DNA from: Oscillospiraceae bacterium
GTDB taxonomy: Bacteria; Bacillota; Clostridia; Oscillospirales; Ruminococcaceae
Length of the DNA stretch: 36,893 nucleotides
Reading direction: 5' to 3'
NCBI GenBank assembly: GCA_029098085.1
Contig: JAQXNQ010000296.1
Coordinates: 1-36,893, forward strand
The notes beneath the pieces were generated by a model. The model had not been told where the DNA came from. It made no database searches and saw only the letters and a program-made list of their open reading frames with translations. Positions within the stretch are counted from its first letter, which is position 1, and each line of letters starts with the position of its first letter. Positions 18,932 through 28,908 of this stretch are shown in pieces. The translations under genes and the position numbers were made by a program.

Positions 18932-21382
18932 ATGGGGATGCTGACGGCCATGGTGGCGGTGGAAAAGACCGCCTTTCACTTTGACCGGCTGTTCTCCTAC
19001 GGAGTGCCGCAGGAGCTGGCCGCTCTGGTGCGCCGTGGCGTACGGGTGCTGGTCCCCTTCGGGCGGGGCAACCGTCTGAGTCAGGGCATGGTCTTTTCAG
19101 TGTCGGAGGAGCAGACCTCCCCCGGCCTCAAGCAGATCATCACGGTGCTGGACGAAGAGCCGATCCTGAATGAGGAGGGCTTCCGCATCGTCTCTTATAT
19201 GGCGGACAATGCCTTTTGCAGCTACTACGATGCGGTACACTGCCTGATTCCCGCCGGACTGGCGGTGGAGGCGAAAACCACCTATTCCTTCGCCAAAGGC
19301 TTTGAAAAGGAGATGCTGCCGGATCTGCCGCCGGAAGAGCAGAAGCTCCTGCGGCTGATGCTGACGGCGGATTCCCAGAAGGAGCTGAACCTGCTCTTTT
19401 CCGGCAGCGGCGGAGCTGCCCGCCGGCAGTTGGCCCAGTCTCTCACTGAAAAAGGTTTATTAAAGGAAGAGCAGACCCTCACCCGCCGGGTGGGAGACAA
19501 GACCGCCCGGATGGTTCGCCTTTGTGAGGGGGTAGACGCCGATGCTGTCGACTGTACCCCCAAGCAGCGGGAGGTGCTGCGGATTCTGCAGGATGTGGGC
19601 GCCGCCGCCGAGCGGGAGGCCGCCTACCACGCCGGTGTCACCGAAGCGGTGGTTCGGGCACTGGTGAAAAAGGGCCTGTGCGAGTATTTTGAGCAGCAGG
19701 TTTACCGCATTCCCAAAATGCCGCAGGGCGAGGTCGCGCCCGAAGATCTGCTGCTTTCCCCGAAGCAGCAGGAAGTATATGAAGGCCTTCACTCGTTGTA
19801 TGAACGGGGGGAGGCGGCGGCAGCCCTTCTGTTCGGCGTCACCGGTTCGGGTAAAACCCAGATTTTTATCCGGCTGATCCGGGATTGTCTGAATGACGGA
19901 CGCCAGGCCATCCTCATGGTGCCGGAGATCGCCCTGACGCCGCAGATGCTGCGGAAATTCCGCGGATATTTCGGCAGCGATGTGGCTGTGCTGCACTCCA
20001 GCCTGTCCATGGGCGAGCGGCTGGACGAATACCGCCGCATTCGGGCCGGAGAGGCTCGGATCATCATCGGCACCCGCAGCAGCGTTTTCGCCCCCTGCAG
20101 CCGCCTGGGGCTGATTATCATGGATGAGGAGGGGGAACACTCCTACAAATCCGACACCACGCCCCGGTACCACGCCCGGGACATTGCCAAGCTCCGCTGC
20201 GTGCATCACCGGGCCCTGCTGCTGATGGCGTCAGCTACCCCCAGCGTGGAGAGCTATTACTTTGCCCAAACCGGCCGCTATCATCTGTTTACCCTGAAGG
20301 AGCGGTTCGGAAAGGCCGCCCTTCCGGCGGTGCGGCTGATTGACATGATGACCGAGCAGCAGTGCGGCAACTATGGCCCCCTCAGCGATGAGCTGAGTGA
20401 GGAGCTGCTGCGCACCTACGAGCGGGGAGAACAGTCCATCGTGCTGCTGAACCGCCGGGGCTATGCCACCTTCGGCCTGTGCAGCGACTGCGGCAGCGCG
20501 GTGAAATGCCCCAACTGCAGCATCTCCCTGACCTACCACAAGGCCAACGGCTACCTGATGTGCCATTACTGCGGCTATACCCGGCGCCCCCAGGAGCCCT
20601 GCCCGGTCTGCGGCTCCCGGCATCTGCGGCTGATGGGCACCGGTACCCAGAAGGTGGAGGATCTGATCGCCTCCCGGATTCCCTCCGCCCGTATTCTGCG
20701 GATGGATACCGACACCACCTATTCCCGCTACGCCTACGAGGAGAAGTTCTCCCGGTTTGAGGCGGGGGAGTACGACATCATGATCGGCACCCAGATGGTG
20801 GCCAAGGGCTTGAATTTTCCCGGCGTCACGCTGGTGGGCGTGCTGGGAGCGGATCAGTATCTCTACTCCGGCGACTTCCGGTGCGGCGAGAAGACCTTCT
20901 CCCTGATCACCCAGGTGGTGGGCCGCAGCGGCCGGTATGAGAAGCCGGGAATGGCCTGCATCCAGACGGTGTCGCCGGATCATCCGGTGATCCGCCATGC
21001 GGCAGAGCAGGACTACGAGGCCTTTTACGAAGAGGAAATTCAGATCCGCCGGGCGGCGCTGCAGCCGCCCTTCTGCGATTTGCTGGTGGCGGGCTTTTCC
21101 GGAACCGATGAGAAGCGGGTGGCCGACTGCGCCGCCGCCTTCCACCGGATACTGGAGAAACGGCTGCTGGAGGCGGAGCCGAAGCTCCCGGCGGTGCTGC
21201 TGGGGGTTTCCCAGGCTCTGGTTTACCGGATCAACGGCAAATACCGCCGGCGGGTTATTGTGAAATGCAGAAACAGCCGCCGCTTCCGGGATCTGCTGCG
21301 GCAGGCCGTGGCGGAAGCGGACGGACAGAAGCTGCTGCGCGGCGTCAGCGTCTATCTGGATATGAACGGCGACATTGGATAA
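18932..21382 (+). CDS. priA: Primosomal protein N' (PriA helicase)
   Basis: GVTGSGKTQIFIRL, MDEEGEHSYKSDTTPRYHARDIA, Zn motifs CPNCSISLTYHKANGYLMCHYCGY...CPVCGS. The start codon could be 18926. Confidence 0.96.
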   Translation: MGMLTAMVAVEKTAFHFDRLFSYGVPQELAALVRRGVRVLVPFGRGNRLSQGMVFSVSEEQTSPGLKQIITVLDEEPILNEEGFRIVSYMADNAFCSYYDAVHCLIPAGLAVEAKTTYSFAKGFEKEMLPDLPPEEQKLLRLMLTADSQKELNLLFSGSGGAARRQLAQSLTEKGLLKEEQTLTRRVGDKTARMVRLCEGVDADAVDCTPKQREVLRILQDVGAAAEREAAYHAGVTEAVVRALVKKGLCEYFEQQVYRIPKMPQGEVAPEDLLLSPKQQEVYEGLHSLYERGEAAAALLFGVTGSGKTQIFIRLIRDCLNDGRQAILMVPEIALTPQMLRKFRGYFGSDVAVLHSSLSMGERLDEYRRIRAGEARIIIGTRSSVFAPCSRLGLIIMDEEGEHSYKSDTTPRYHARDIAKLRCVHHRALLLMASATPSVESYYFAQTGRYHLFTLKERFGKAALPAVRLIDMMTEQQCGNYGPLSDELSEELLRTYERGEQSIVLLNRRGYATFGLCSDCGSAVKCPNCSISLTYHKANGYLMCHYCGYTRRPQEPCPVCGSRHLRLMGTGTQKVEDLIASRIPSARILRMDTDTTYSRYAYEEKFSRFEAGEYDIMIGTQMVAKGLNFPGVTLVGVLGADQYLYSGDFRCGEKTFSLITQVVGRSGRYEKPGMACIQTVSPDHPVIRHAAEQDYEAFYEEEIQIRRAALQPPFCDLLVAGFSGTDEKRVADCAAAFHRILEKRLLEAEPKLPAVLLGVSQALVYRINGKYRRRVIVKCRNSRRFRDLLRQAVAEADGQKLLRGVSVYLDMNGDIG

Positions 21383-21428
21383 AGGTACGGCCGCCCTTTG
21401 GCGGCGTTTGGATGGAAAGGAGCAGAAT

Positions 21429-21932
21429 ATGGCGATTCGGCAAATGGTACTGGAGGGAAACGAGCTCCTCCGGAAGAAATCCCGGGAGGTAACAGCCTTT
21501 GATGAAAAACTGGGCATCCTGCTGGACGACATGGCGGAGACCATGGCGAAGCAGCAGGGTGTCGGTCTGGCCGGCGTACAGGTGGGGATCCTGCGCCGGG
21601 TGGTGGTCATCGACATCGGCGAGGGCCGCATCGAGCTGATCAACCCCGTCATCGTCAAAACCTCCGGCAAGCAGATGGACAGCGAGGGCTGCCTTTCTTT
21701 TCCCGGGCAATACGGCATGGTGGAGCGTCCCAATCAGGTGACGGTCAGGGCCCAGAACCGCCACGGCGAATTCTTTGAGATCACCGGCGTGGGTCTGCTG
21801 GCCCGGGCCTTCTGCCACGAAATTGATCATCTGGACGGCATTGTCTTCAAGGACCGCGCTTCCGAAATGCTGGAGCCGGAACCTCAGAAGCCCCGCAAGA
21901 AGCTCGCTGTCCGGCTGAAACGCAAGGAGTGA
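21429..21932 (+). CDS. def: Peptide deformylase
   Basis: GVGLAGVQVG, EGCLSFPG, FCHEIDHLDG motifs. Confidence 0.97.
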   Translation: MAIRQMVLEGNELLRKKSREVTAFDEKLGILLDDMAETMAKQQGVGLAGVQVGILRRVVVIDIGEGRIELINPVIVKTSGKQMDSEGCLSFPGQYGMVERPNQVTVRAQNRHGEFFEITGVGLLARAFCHEIDHLDGIVFKDRASEMLEPEPQKPRKKLAVRLKRKE

Positions 21933-21937
21933 CCGGT

Positions 21938-22858
21938 ATGAACATCGTTTTCATGGGAACGCCGGAGTTTGCCGTTCCCTGTCTGACCGCTCTGGTGGAG
22001 GCCGGATATCCGGTGACCGGCGTCTTTACCCAGCCTGACAAGCCCAAGGGAAGGGGTCATAAGCTGCAGCCTACACCTGTAAAGGAATATGCTTTACAGC
22101 AGAATATTCCGGTTTTTCAGCCCAAAACCCTGAAAAACGAGGAGGCGCTGGCCGATCTGCGGAGCTGCGCCCCCGATTTGATTGTGGTCGTGGCCTATGG
22201 CCGGATCCTGCCCAGAACGGTTCTGGATCTGCCGAAGCTGGGCTGCATCAATGTGCACGCTTCGCTGCTGCCTAAATACCGGGGCGCGGGGCCCATTCAG
22301 TGGAGCATTCTCAGCGGCGAGACCGAGACCGGCGTCACCACCATGTACATGGCGGACGGCATCGATACCGGCGACATGCTGGAGAAAGCCTCCACCCCCA
22401 TCGGGGAGAACGAGACCGCCGACCAGCTTCACGACCGGCTGTCGGTATTGGGAGCCCAGCTGCTGCTCTCCACCCTGAAAAAGCTGGAGGAGGGCACCCT
22501 GCAGCCCGAAAAGCAGGACGATTCCCTTGCCACCCATGCGCCCATGCTCTCCAAGGAGATGTCCGATCTTGATTTTACAAGGGACGCCCGGAGCCTTCAC
22601 AACCAGATCCGGGGTCTGTCCAGCTGGCCCGCTGCTCAGACCGTCTGGAAGGGCAAGCGGCTGAAGGTGTACGAAAGCCGTCTTTGCTCGGGACGCGGAG
22701 AGCCCGGCACGTTGCTGGATCCCAAAAACTTTGTCGTGGCCTGCGGCGAAGGCGCCATCCAGCTGGTGTCCGTCCAGTATGAGGGCGGCAAGCGGATGTC
22801 CGGCGCGGATTTTCTCCGGGGCAAGCCGGGGGAGAAGGGCGACAGGCTGGGAGTTTGA
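21938..22858 (+). CDS. fmt: Methionyl-tRNA formyltransferase
   Basis: MNIVFMGTPEFAVPCL, INVHASLLPKYRGAGPIQW. Confidence 0.97.
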   Translation: MNIVFMGTPEFAVPCLTALVEAGYPVTGVFTQPDKPKGRGHKLQPTPVKEYALQQNIPVFQPKTLKNEEALADLRSCAPDLIVVVAYGRILPRTVLDLPKLGCINVHASLLPKYRGAGPIQWSILSGETETGVTTMYMADGIDTGDMLEKASTPIGENETADQLHDRLSVLGAQLLLSTLKKLEEGTLQPEKQDDSLATHAPMLSKEMSDLDFTRDARSLHNQIRGLSSWPAAQTVWKGKRLKVYESRLCSGRGEPGTLLDPKNFVVACGEGAIQLVSVQYEGGKRMSGADFLRGKPGEKGDRLGV

Positions 22859-22886
22859 GCTGTTTCGGTGAAAAGGAGGCCTTTTC

Positions 22887-23576
22887 TTGTACTTTGATAT
22901 GACCTATCTGATCTATGTGCTGCCGCCGCTGCTGATTTCCATCTGGGCGTCGGCCCATGTGAAGAGCACCTACGCCAAATACAACCGGGTGGCCAACCGC
23001 CGGGGCTATACCGCCGCCATGGTGGCCCGCCGGATTCTGGACGACAACGGTCTTCAGAGCATCCGGCTGGAGCGGGTCTCCGGCGAACTGACCGACCATT
23101 ACGACCCTTCCGCCGGGGTGATCCGCCTGTCGGACAGCACCTACAATTCCACGTCGGTGGGAGCGCTGGGGGTCGCCGCCCATGAATGCGGCCATGCGGT
23201 GCAGCATGAGGTTGGCTATTTCCCCATGAAGATTCGCAGCGCCATCATCCCCATCACCCAGCTCGGCTCCTCGCTGGCCATGCCCCTGGCTCTGATTGGC
23301 ATTGTCATGGGCTTTCCGCTGCTGACCGAGATCGGCATTCTGCTGTTCTGCGCGGTGGTAGTGTTCCAGCTGGTGACCCTGCCGGTGGAGTTCAACGCCA
23401 GCCGCCGGGCCATGAAAACCCTGGAGCAGGATCTGATTCTGGAGCAAGACGAGCTGCAGGGCGCCCGCCGGGTGCTGACGGCAGCGGCTCTGACCTATGT
23501 GGCTGCTTTGCTGGTGGCGCTGGGCAACCTGCTGCGGCTGCTGGCTCTGCGGGATCGCCGCAATGGGAGACGCTGA
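22887..23576 (+). CDS. yugP: YugP-family neutral zinc metallopeptidase
   Basis: HECGH in VAAHECGHAVQHEVGYFPMKIRSAIIPITQ; multi-TM; TTG start. Confidence 0.9.
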   Translation: MYFDMTYLIYVLPPLLISIWASAHVKSTYAKYNRVANRRGYTAAMVARRILDDNGLQSIRLERVSGELTDHYDPSAGVIRLSDSTYNSTSVGALGVAAHECGHAVQHEVGYFPMKIRSAIIPITQLGSSLAMPLALIGIVMGFPLLTEIGILLFCAVVVFQLVTLPVEFNASRRAMKTLEQDLILEQDELQGARRVLTAAALTYVAALLVALGNLLRLLALRDRRNGRR

Positions 23577-23577
23577 G

Positions 23578-24927
23578 ATGGCCGGAGACAAGCGCGCCCT
23601 TTCCGGCCGGGAGGCGGCCTTTGAGGCCCTCTGCCGGATGGAACGGGACAAGGCCTATTCCAATCTGACTCTGGACAGTGTCCTGCAGCGGGTGCCCGAT
23701 CCCCGGGAGCGGCAGTTTGCCTCGGCCCTGTTTTACGGTGCTCTGGAGCGGCGGGTCACACTGGATCGCATTCTTGATGCTTATGTGAAAAAGGGAGCCG
23801 CCTCGCTGGATCCGGAGGTGCTCACCGCTTTGCAGCTGGGACTTTGTCAGCTGCTGTATCTGGACAGCGTGCCTGACCGGGCGGCGGTGGATGAAAGCGT
23901 TGAGCTGATCAAGGGAACCCGACGGAAAAACGCTGCCGGTCTGGTCAACGGAGTGCTGCGCTCCTTCCTGCGGGACGGCAAAAAACTGCCGGTTGCTTCT
24001 TCCGATGATCCGCTGGAGAAGGCTTCGCTGGAGACGGCCATGCCCCGCTGGATTCTGTCCCTTTGGGCAGAGCAGTACGGCATGGAGACGGCGCTGCAGC
24101 TGGCGAAGGACTGTCTGGGACGTCCGCCGCTGCAGCTGCGAGTCAACACGGTGCTCTGTACGGCCGAAGAGGCCGCCCGGCAGCTGAGAGCTTCCGGCGC
24201 ATCGGTGACGCCTCATCCGCTGCTGCCGGACTGTCTGACGGTCAGCGGCCTGGGGGCGGTGGGGGAGCATCCCCTGATCCGCCAGGGACTTTGTTATGTA
24301 CAGGACGCCTCCTCCCAGCTCTGCGCCCGGGCGGTGGAGCCGCAGCCTGGCCAGCGGGTCTTTGATCTCTGCGCCGCTCCCGGCTCCAAGAGCTTTACCA
24401 TGGCGCAGCTGATGGAAAACCGCGGCGAGCTGCTGGCCTTTGATCTGCACGACAGCCGGGTGCGGCTGATCCGTTCGGGCGCCGACCGGCTGGGCCTGTC
24501 GGTGATCCGCGCAGCAAAGGGAGACGCCTCCCGGTTCAGTCCCCAGCTGGGGCTGGCCGACCGGGTGCTCTGCGATGTGCCCTGCGCCGGTCTGGGGGTC
24601 ATCCGCCGCAAGCCGGAGATCCGTCTCAAGACGCCGGAGGAGATCCGGGGCCTTCCGGGCATTCAGAAGAAAATCCTCCTGAACGGAGCAAACTACGTCA
24701 AACCGGGCGGGCTGCTGGTCTATTCCACCTGCTCGCTCAATAAGGAAGAAAATGACCGTGTGGCCGATGCCTTTCTGGCAGCCCGGCCCGATTTTGCACC
24801 CGATCCGCTGCCGCCGCTGTTTGACGGCCTGACGGATGGGGGATACAAAGCCACTCTCATGCCCCACAAAGGGGATTTTGACGGATTTTTTGTGGCGCGA
24901 TTTCACCGGATTGCTTCCGGCAGCTGA
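23578..24927 (+). CDS. rsmB: 16S rRNA (cytosine(967)-C(5))-methyltransferase
   Basis: NusB-like N-terminus; FDLCAAPGSKSFTMAQLM, DVPCAGLGVIRRKPEIR, YSTCSLNKEEN. Confidence 0.95.
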   Translation: MAGDKRALSGREAAFEALCRMERDKAYSNLTLDSVLQRVPDPRERQFASALFYGALERRVTLDRILDAYVKKGAASLDPEVLTALQLGLCQLLYLDSVPDRAAVDESVELIKGTRRKNAAGLVNGVLRSFLRDGKKLPVASSDDPLEKASLETAMPRWILSLWAEQYGMETALQLAKDCLGRPPLQLRVNTVLCTAEEAARQLRASGASVTPHPLLPDCLTVSGLGAVGEHPLIRQGLCYVQDASSQLCARAVEPQPGQRVFDLCAAPGSKSFTMAQLMENRGELLAFDLHDSRVRLIRSGADRLGLSVIRAAKGDASRFSPQLGLADRVLCDVPCAGLGVIRRKPEIRLKTPEEIRGLPGIQKKILLNGANYVKPGGLLVYSTCSLNKEENDRVADAFLAARPDFAPDPLPPLFDGLTDGGYKATLMPHKGDFDGFFVARFHRIASGS

Positions 24928-24932
24928 AGAGG

Positions 24933-25976
24933 GTGAAGACCATAGCCATCGACATCAAATCCATGACCATTCCCGAGCTGGAGGCCCTTCTGACCGGGAT
25001 GGGACAGCCCAGATTCCGGGCAAAGCAGCTCTTTTCCTGGATGCATGACAAGCGGGTGCTTTCCTTTGACGAGATGAAGAACCTGCCTGCCTCCCTGCGG
25101 GAGCAGCTGAAGCGGGACTGCACCCTGACCGCCTTTACCACCGAGCGCCGGCTCTGCTCTCAGACCGACGGCACCATCAAGTACCTGTACCGGCTGGGCG
25201 ACGGCGAGTATGTGGAAAGCGTGCTGATGCGGTATGAGCACGGCATCAGCCTGTGCATCTCTACCCAGGTGGGCTGCCGGATGGGCTGCAGCTTCTGCGC
25301 TTCCACCAAGGCGGGCTTTGTGCGGCACCTGACCCCCTCTGAGATTCTGGAGCAGGTCTACGCCGCCGGGCGGGACACCGGGGAGCGGATCAGCAGCATC
25401 GTCCTCATGGGCATTGGCGAGCCGCTGGATAATTTCGACAATGTCCTGCGGTTTCTGGAGCTGGTGGCCGCGCCGGAGGGGCTGAACCTGAGCCACCGGC
25501 ATATTTCCCTGTCCACCTGCGGACTGGTGAACCGCATCTACGAGCTGGCCGACATGGATCTGCAGATCACCCTGTCCATCTCGCTCCACGCCACCAACGA
25601 CGAGACCCGGGACGCCATCATGCCGGTCAACCACAAATGGAAAATCGGAGAGCTGCTGAAGGCCTGCCGGTACTATACCGATAAGACCCACCGGCGGATC
25701 TCCTATGAATACTCCCTGATCAGCGGCGTCAACGACAGTCCGCAGCAGGCGGTCGAGCTGGCGGCCCTGCTGAAGGGGAGCCTTTGCCATGTAAACCTGA
25801 TTCCCGTCAACTATGTGGAGGAGGCGGGCTACGAAAAGAGCTCCCGGCAGCGGATCTATCAGTTCCAGAAGGTTCTCTGCGACCGGGGAGTCAATGCCAC
25901 GGTGCGCCGGACGCTGGGAGCAGACATCGACGCTGCCTGCGGTCAGCTGAGGCGGCAGGCGCTGCGCTCGTCCTGA
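24933..25976 (+). CDS. rlmN: 23S rRNA (adenine(2503)-C(2))-methyltransferase
   Basis: Radical SAM CRMGCSFCAS; SIVLMGIGEPLDNF; GTG start. Confidence 0.97.
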   Translation: MKTIAIDIKSMTIPELEALLTGMGQPRFRAKQLFSWMHDKRVLSFDEMKNLPASLREQLKRDCTLTAFTTERRLCSQTDGTIKYLYRLGDGEYVESVLMRYEHGISLCISTQVGCRMGCSFCASTKAGFVRHLTPSEILEQVYAAGRDTGERISSIVLMGIGEPLDNFDNVLRFLELVAAPEGLNLSHRHISLSTCGLVNRIYELADMDLQITLSISLHATNDETRDAIMPVNHKWKIGELLKACRYYTDKTHRRISYEYSLISGVNDSPQQAVELAALLKGSLCHVNLIPVNYVEEAGYEKSSRQRIYQFQKVLCDRGVNATVRRTLGADIDAACGQLRRQALRSS

Positions 25977-26011
25977 CGGCGGGCGTCCTGTGAGAAAAAG
26001 GGGGGGCAGCA

Positions 26012-26740
26012 TTGAAAATTGCCGGAAAAACCGATATTGGCATGGTAAGGGCCACCAACCAGGACACCTTCTGCATCGAAGCACTGGGGCAGGATCTGGG
26101 CCTTGCCCTGGTCTGTGACGGCATGGGAGGCGCCCGGGGCGGAGACCGCGCCAGCGCCATGGCCCGCCGCACCATCACAAACGTGATCCGCAGCGGCTGC
26201 AGAGAGGCGGTCAGCCAGGGCAGCATCCACGACCTGCTGCTGAAAGCCCTCTATGAGGCCAACAGGGCTATTTACATGGTCTCGCTGGCCGAGCCGGACT
26301 GCCGGGGTATGGGCACCACGGCGGTGGCGGCGCTGGTGACGCCCGACACGGCCTATGTGGCCCATGTGGGCGACTCCCGGCTGTACCAGCTGCGGGGCGA
26401 GGAGTTCTTTCAGGTGACGCGGGACCATTCCCGGGTTCAGGAAATGGTGGACGAGGGCAGCATCACCCCTGCCGAGGCGCGGGTGCATCCCGACCGGAAC
26501 ATGATCACCCGGGCGGTGGGCGTGGACCGGGATGTGGATGTGGATCTGCTGGACCTTCCGCTGCAGCCGGGCGACAAGCTGCTGCTCTGCAGCGACGGCC
26601 TGTCGGGGATCTGCACCGACCGGGAGATCGCCGGCGTGCTGTATACCCTTCCCGCCGAGGAGGCGGTGGAGGAGCTGATCCATCTGGCCAACACGGGCGG
26701 CGGCTACGACAACATCACCGCTGTCATCGTCGAGCTGTAA
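26012..26740 (+). CDS. prpC: PP2C-family serine/threonine phosphatase (Stp/PrpC)
   Basis: TDIGMVRATNQD, VCDGMGG, VGDSRLY, LLCSDGLSG motifs. Confidence 0.95.
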   Translation: MKIAGKTDIGMVRATNQDTFCIEALGQDLGLALVCDGMGGARGGDRASAMARRTITNVIRSGCREAVSQGSIHDLLLKALYEANRAIYMVSLAEPDCRGMGTTAVAALVTPDTAYVAHVGDSRLYQLRGEEFFQVTRDHSRVQEMVDEGSITPAEARVHPDRNMITRAVGVDRDVDVDLLDLPLQPGDKLLLCSDGLSGICTDREIAGVLYTLPAEEAVEELIHLANTGGGYDNITAVIVEL

Positions 26741-26773
26741 GCCGCGCCCTGCTTTGGAAGGAGGACATTCCCT

Positions 26774-28846
26774 ATGGAATATATCGGAAGAACGTTAAAC
26801 GGCCGCTATCAGCTGAAAAAGCTGATCGGCAGCGGCGGCATGGCCAATGTCTTTGAGGCAGAGGATCTGTCGGAGGGTAAGACCGTTGCAGTCAAGCTGC
26901 TGAAGCAGGAGTATCTGTCCAACGACGAGTTTGTCCGGCGGTTCCGCAACGAGTCCAAGGTCATCGCGGTGCTGGATCATCCCAACATCGTCAAGGTGTT
27001 CGATGTGAACTTCACCGGCGCCGACCAGTATATCGTCATGGAGTATATCGACGGCATCACCCTGAACCAGTATATCCGGCATCAGGGGCAGCTGCGCTGG
27101 AAGGACGCGGTGCATTTTGTGACCCAGATTCTGCGGGCGCTGCAGCATGCCCATGAGCACGGGGTGGTGCACCGGGACATCAAGTCCCAGAACATCATGC
27201 TGCTGCGGGACGGCTCCATCAAGGTCATGGATTTCGGCATCGCCCGCTTTGCCCGGGAGGACATCCGGGGCGGCCAGAACCGGGCCATCGGTTCGGTTCA
27301 CTATATCAGCCCCGAGCAGGCCTGCGGCGAGGAGTCGGACGCCAAGAGCGACATTTATTCGGTGGGCGTGCTGCTGTACGAGATGCTGGCGGGCGCGGTT
27401 CCCTTTGACGGCGAAACGCCGGAAGAGGTGGCCATGAAGCACCTGCACAACCGTCCGGTGCCGCTGCAGGATGTGAATCCCGGCGTGCCCACCGGCCTGT
27501 GCGAGATCGTGGAGAAGGCCATGCAGAAGGATAAAAACCTCCGCTACCGCTCTGCCCGGGAGATGCTGGCTGCCATTGAGGAGTTCAAGAGCAATCCTTC
27601 CATCGTCTTTGAATACAAGTACATGCGGGAGGAGACTCAGCCTGAAGAATACAGCCAGTCGATCAGAACTATCCGGCAGGAGGACGAGGAAGAGGACGAC
27701 GAGGAGATCGTGGTCATCAAGCGCAGTCCCACCATCCTGATCCTCACCGGCATCGCCGCCGCCTGCTGCATCACCGCTCTGATGGTGCTGCTGGGTTTTT
27801 TCTACTGGGGGCGGGATGAAAAGGTGGCAGAGACGCCCATGCCCAATCTGGTAGGGATGGTTTATGACGAGATCCGGACGCAGGATGCATATAAGCAGTT
27901 CAATTTCGTGGTGGAGGAGCGGGAGCTGACCGACAGCTACCCCGCCGGGCAGATTTATTATCAGAGCGTCCAGCCGGGCACCACGGTCAAGGTCAACCGC
28001 ACCATCCGCATCAAGGTCAGCGACGGCATTGTCACGCTGGTGGTGCCGGATCTGGTGGGCAGGGATGTGCGGGAAGCCGAACAGACTCTGTACAACATGG
28101 GGCTGGACTACACCATCCGCACCCAGGTGGTGGAAGGCGTCCCAGCCGACCAGGTGATCCAGACCGATCCGCCGGTGGGCACTCAGGTGGAAAAAACCAC
28201 GCCCATTGTGCTGTATATCAGCCGCGGTCAGGCGCAGGTGGCCTCCAAGGTGCCCAATGTGGTAGGCCGTGACGTAGAGGACGCCACCGCCCGGATGGCG
28301 GCCGTGGGTCTGGCTGTGACCGTCACCGAGGTGGACAGCGATCAGGAGGCCGGCATTGTTGTGGAGCAGAGCCTGGAGCCCAATGACTACGTCAAGGAGG
28401 GCGACACGGTGGAGCTTTCGGTCAGCAACGGCTCCGGTTTCTATCAGCAAACCGATGTGCAGGTGGATTTCCCCATCGGTTCCGCTTCCAGAGACTACAC
28501 GCTGGTGGTTTATATTGATTCGGTGGATGCCGGCAGCATGACCGTCAACCCGGCCATGACCCCGTCGGTGAGCCTGAGCATGGAGGGCAAGGGTCTGCAG
28601 CAGGTCATCATTTCGATGGACGGTCGGAAATACGCTGTTTTCAATGTGGACTTTGAAAACGGTGAATACACGCTGGCCGAGGGGTATTATGAAGATGCGA
28701 TTCAGCAGGGCAGCGAAGATCCCATTGATCCTGAAGGCCCGGAGGGCCCCGGTGAGCCGGAGAGCGGTCCGCAGTATCCCACGGGTCCGGCTCCTTCCGA
28801 TCCGGAGGCTCCTTCCGGACCGGATGGCGCTGAATCGTATTCCTGA
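26774..28846 (+). CDS. prkC: Stk1-family PASTA-domain Ser/Thr protein kinase
   Basis: Kinase motifs GSGGMANVFEA, HRDIKSQN, DFGIAR; TM segment; three PASTA repeats; Pro/Gly-rich tail. Confidence 0.96.
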   Translation: MEYIGRTLNGRYQLKKLIGSGGMANVFEAEDLSEGKTVAVKLLKQEYLSNDEFVRRFRNESKVIAVLDHPNIVKVFDVNFTGADQYIVMEYIDGITLNQYIRHQGQLRWKDAVHFVTQILRALQHAHEHGVVHRDIKSQNIMLLRDGSIKVMDFGIARFAREDIRGGQNRAIGSVHYISPEQACGEESDAKSDIYSVGVLLYEMLAGAVPFDGETPEEVAMKHLHNRPVPLQDVNPGVPTGLCEIVEKAMQKDKNLRYRSAREMLAAIEEFKSNPSIVFEYKYMREETQPEEYSQSIRTIRQEDEEEDDEEIVVIKRSPTILILTGIAAACCITALMVLLGFFYWGRDEKVAETPMPNLVGMVYDEIRTQDAYKQFNFVVEERELTDSYPAGQIYYQSVQPGTTVKVNRTIRIKVSDGIVTLVVPDLVGRDVREAEQTLYNMGLDYTIRTQVVEGVPADQVIQTDPPVGTQVEKTTPIVLYISRGQAQVASKVPNVVGRDVEDATARMAAVGLAVTVTEVDSDQEAGIVVEQSLEPNDYVKEGDTVELSVSNGSGFYQQTDVQVDFPIGSASRDYTLVVYIDSVDAGSMTVNPAMTPSVSLSMEGKGLQQVIISMDGRKYAVFNVDFENGEYTLAEGYYEDAIQQGSEDPIDPEGPEGPGEPESGPQYPTGPAPSDPEAPSGPDGAESYS

Positions 28847-28908
28847 CAGGAACAGGGCGGTCTGCTTTGGGGCGGGCCGCCCATTGCCGGATAAGGAGGC
28901 AGTATTTT

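Noticed and set aside
20231-21733. 500-aa antisense ORF opposite priA/def
   Set aside because: Antisense of strongly supported priA and def; no domain features.
23392-24906. 504-aa antisense ORF opposite rsmB
   Set aside because: Antisense of rsmB, which carries all family motifs.
26795-28450. 551-aa antisense ORF opposite prkC
   Set aside because: Shadow ORF in GC-rich codons; composition is H/Q/L-rich with no motifs, while the opposite strand encodes clear kinase and PASTA domains.
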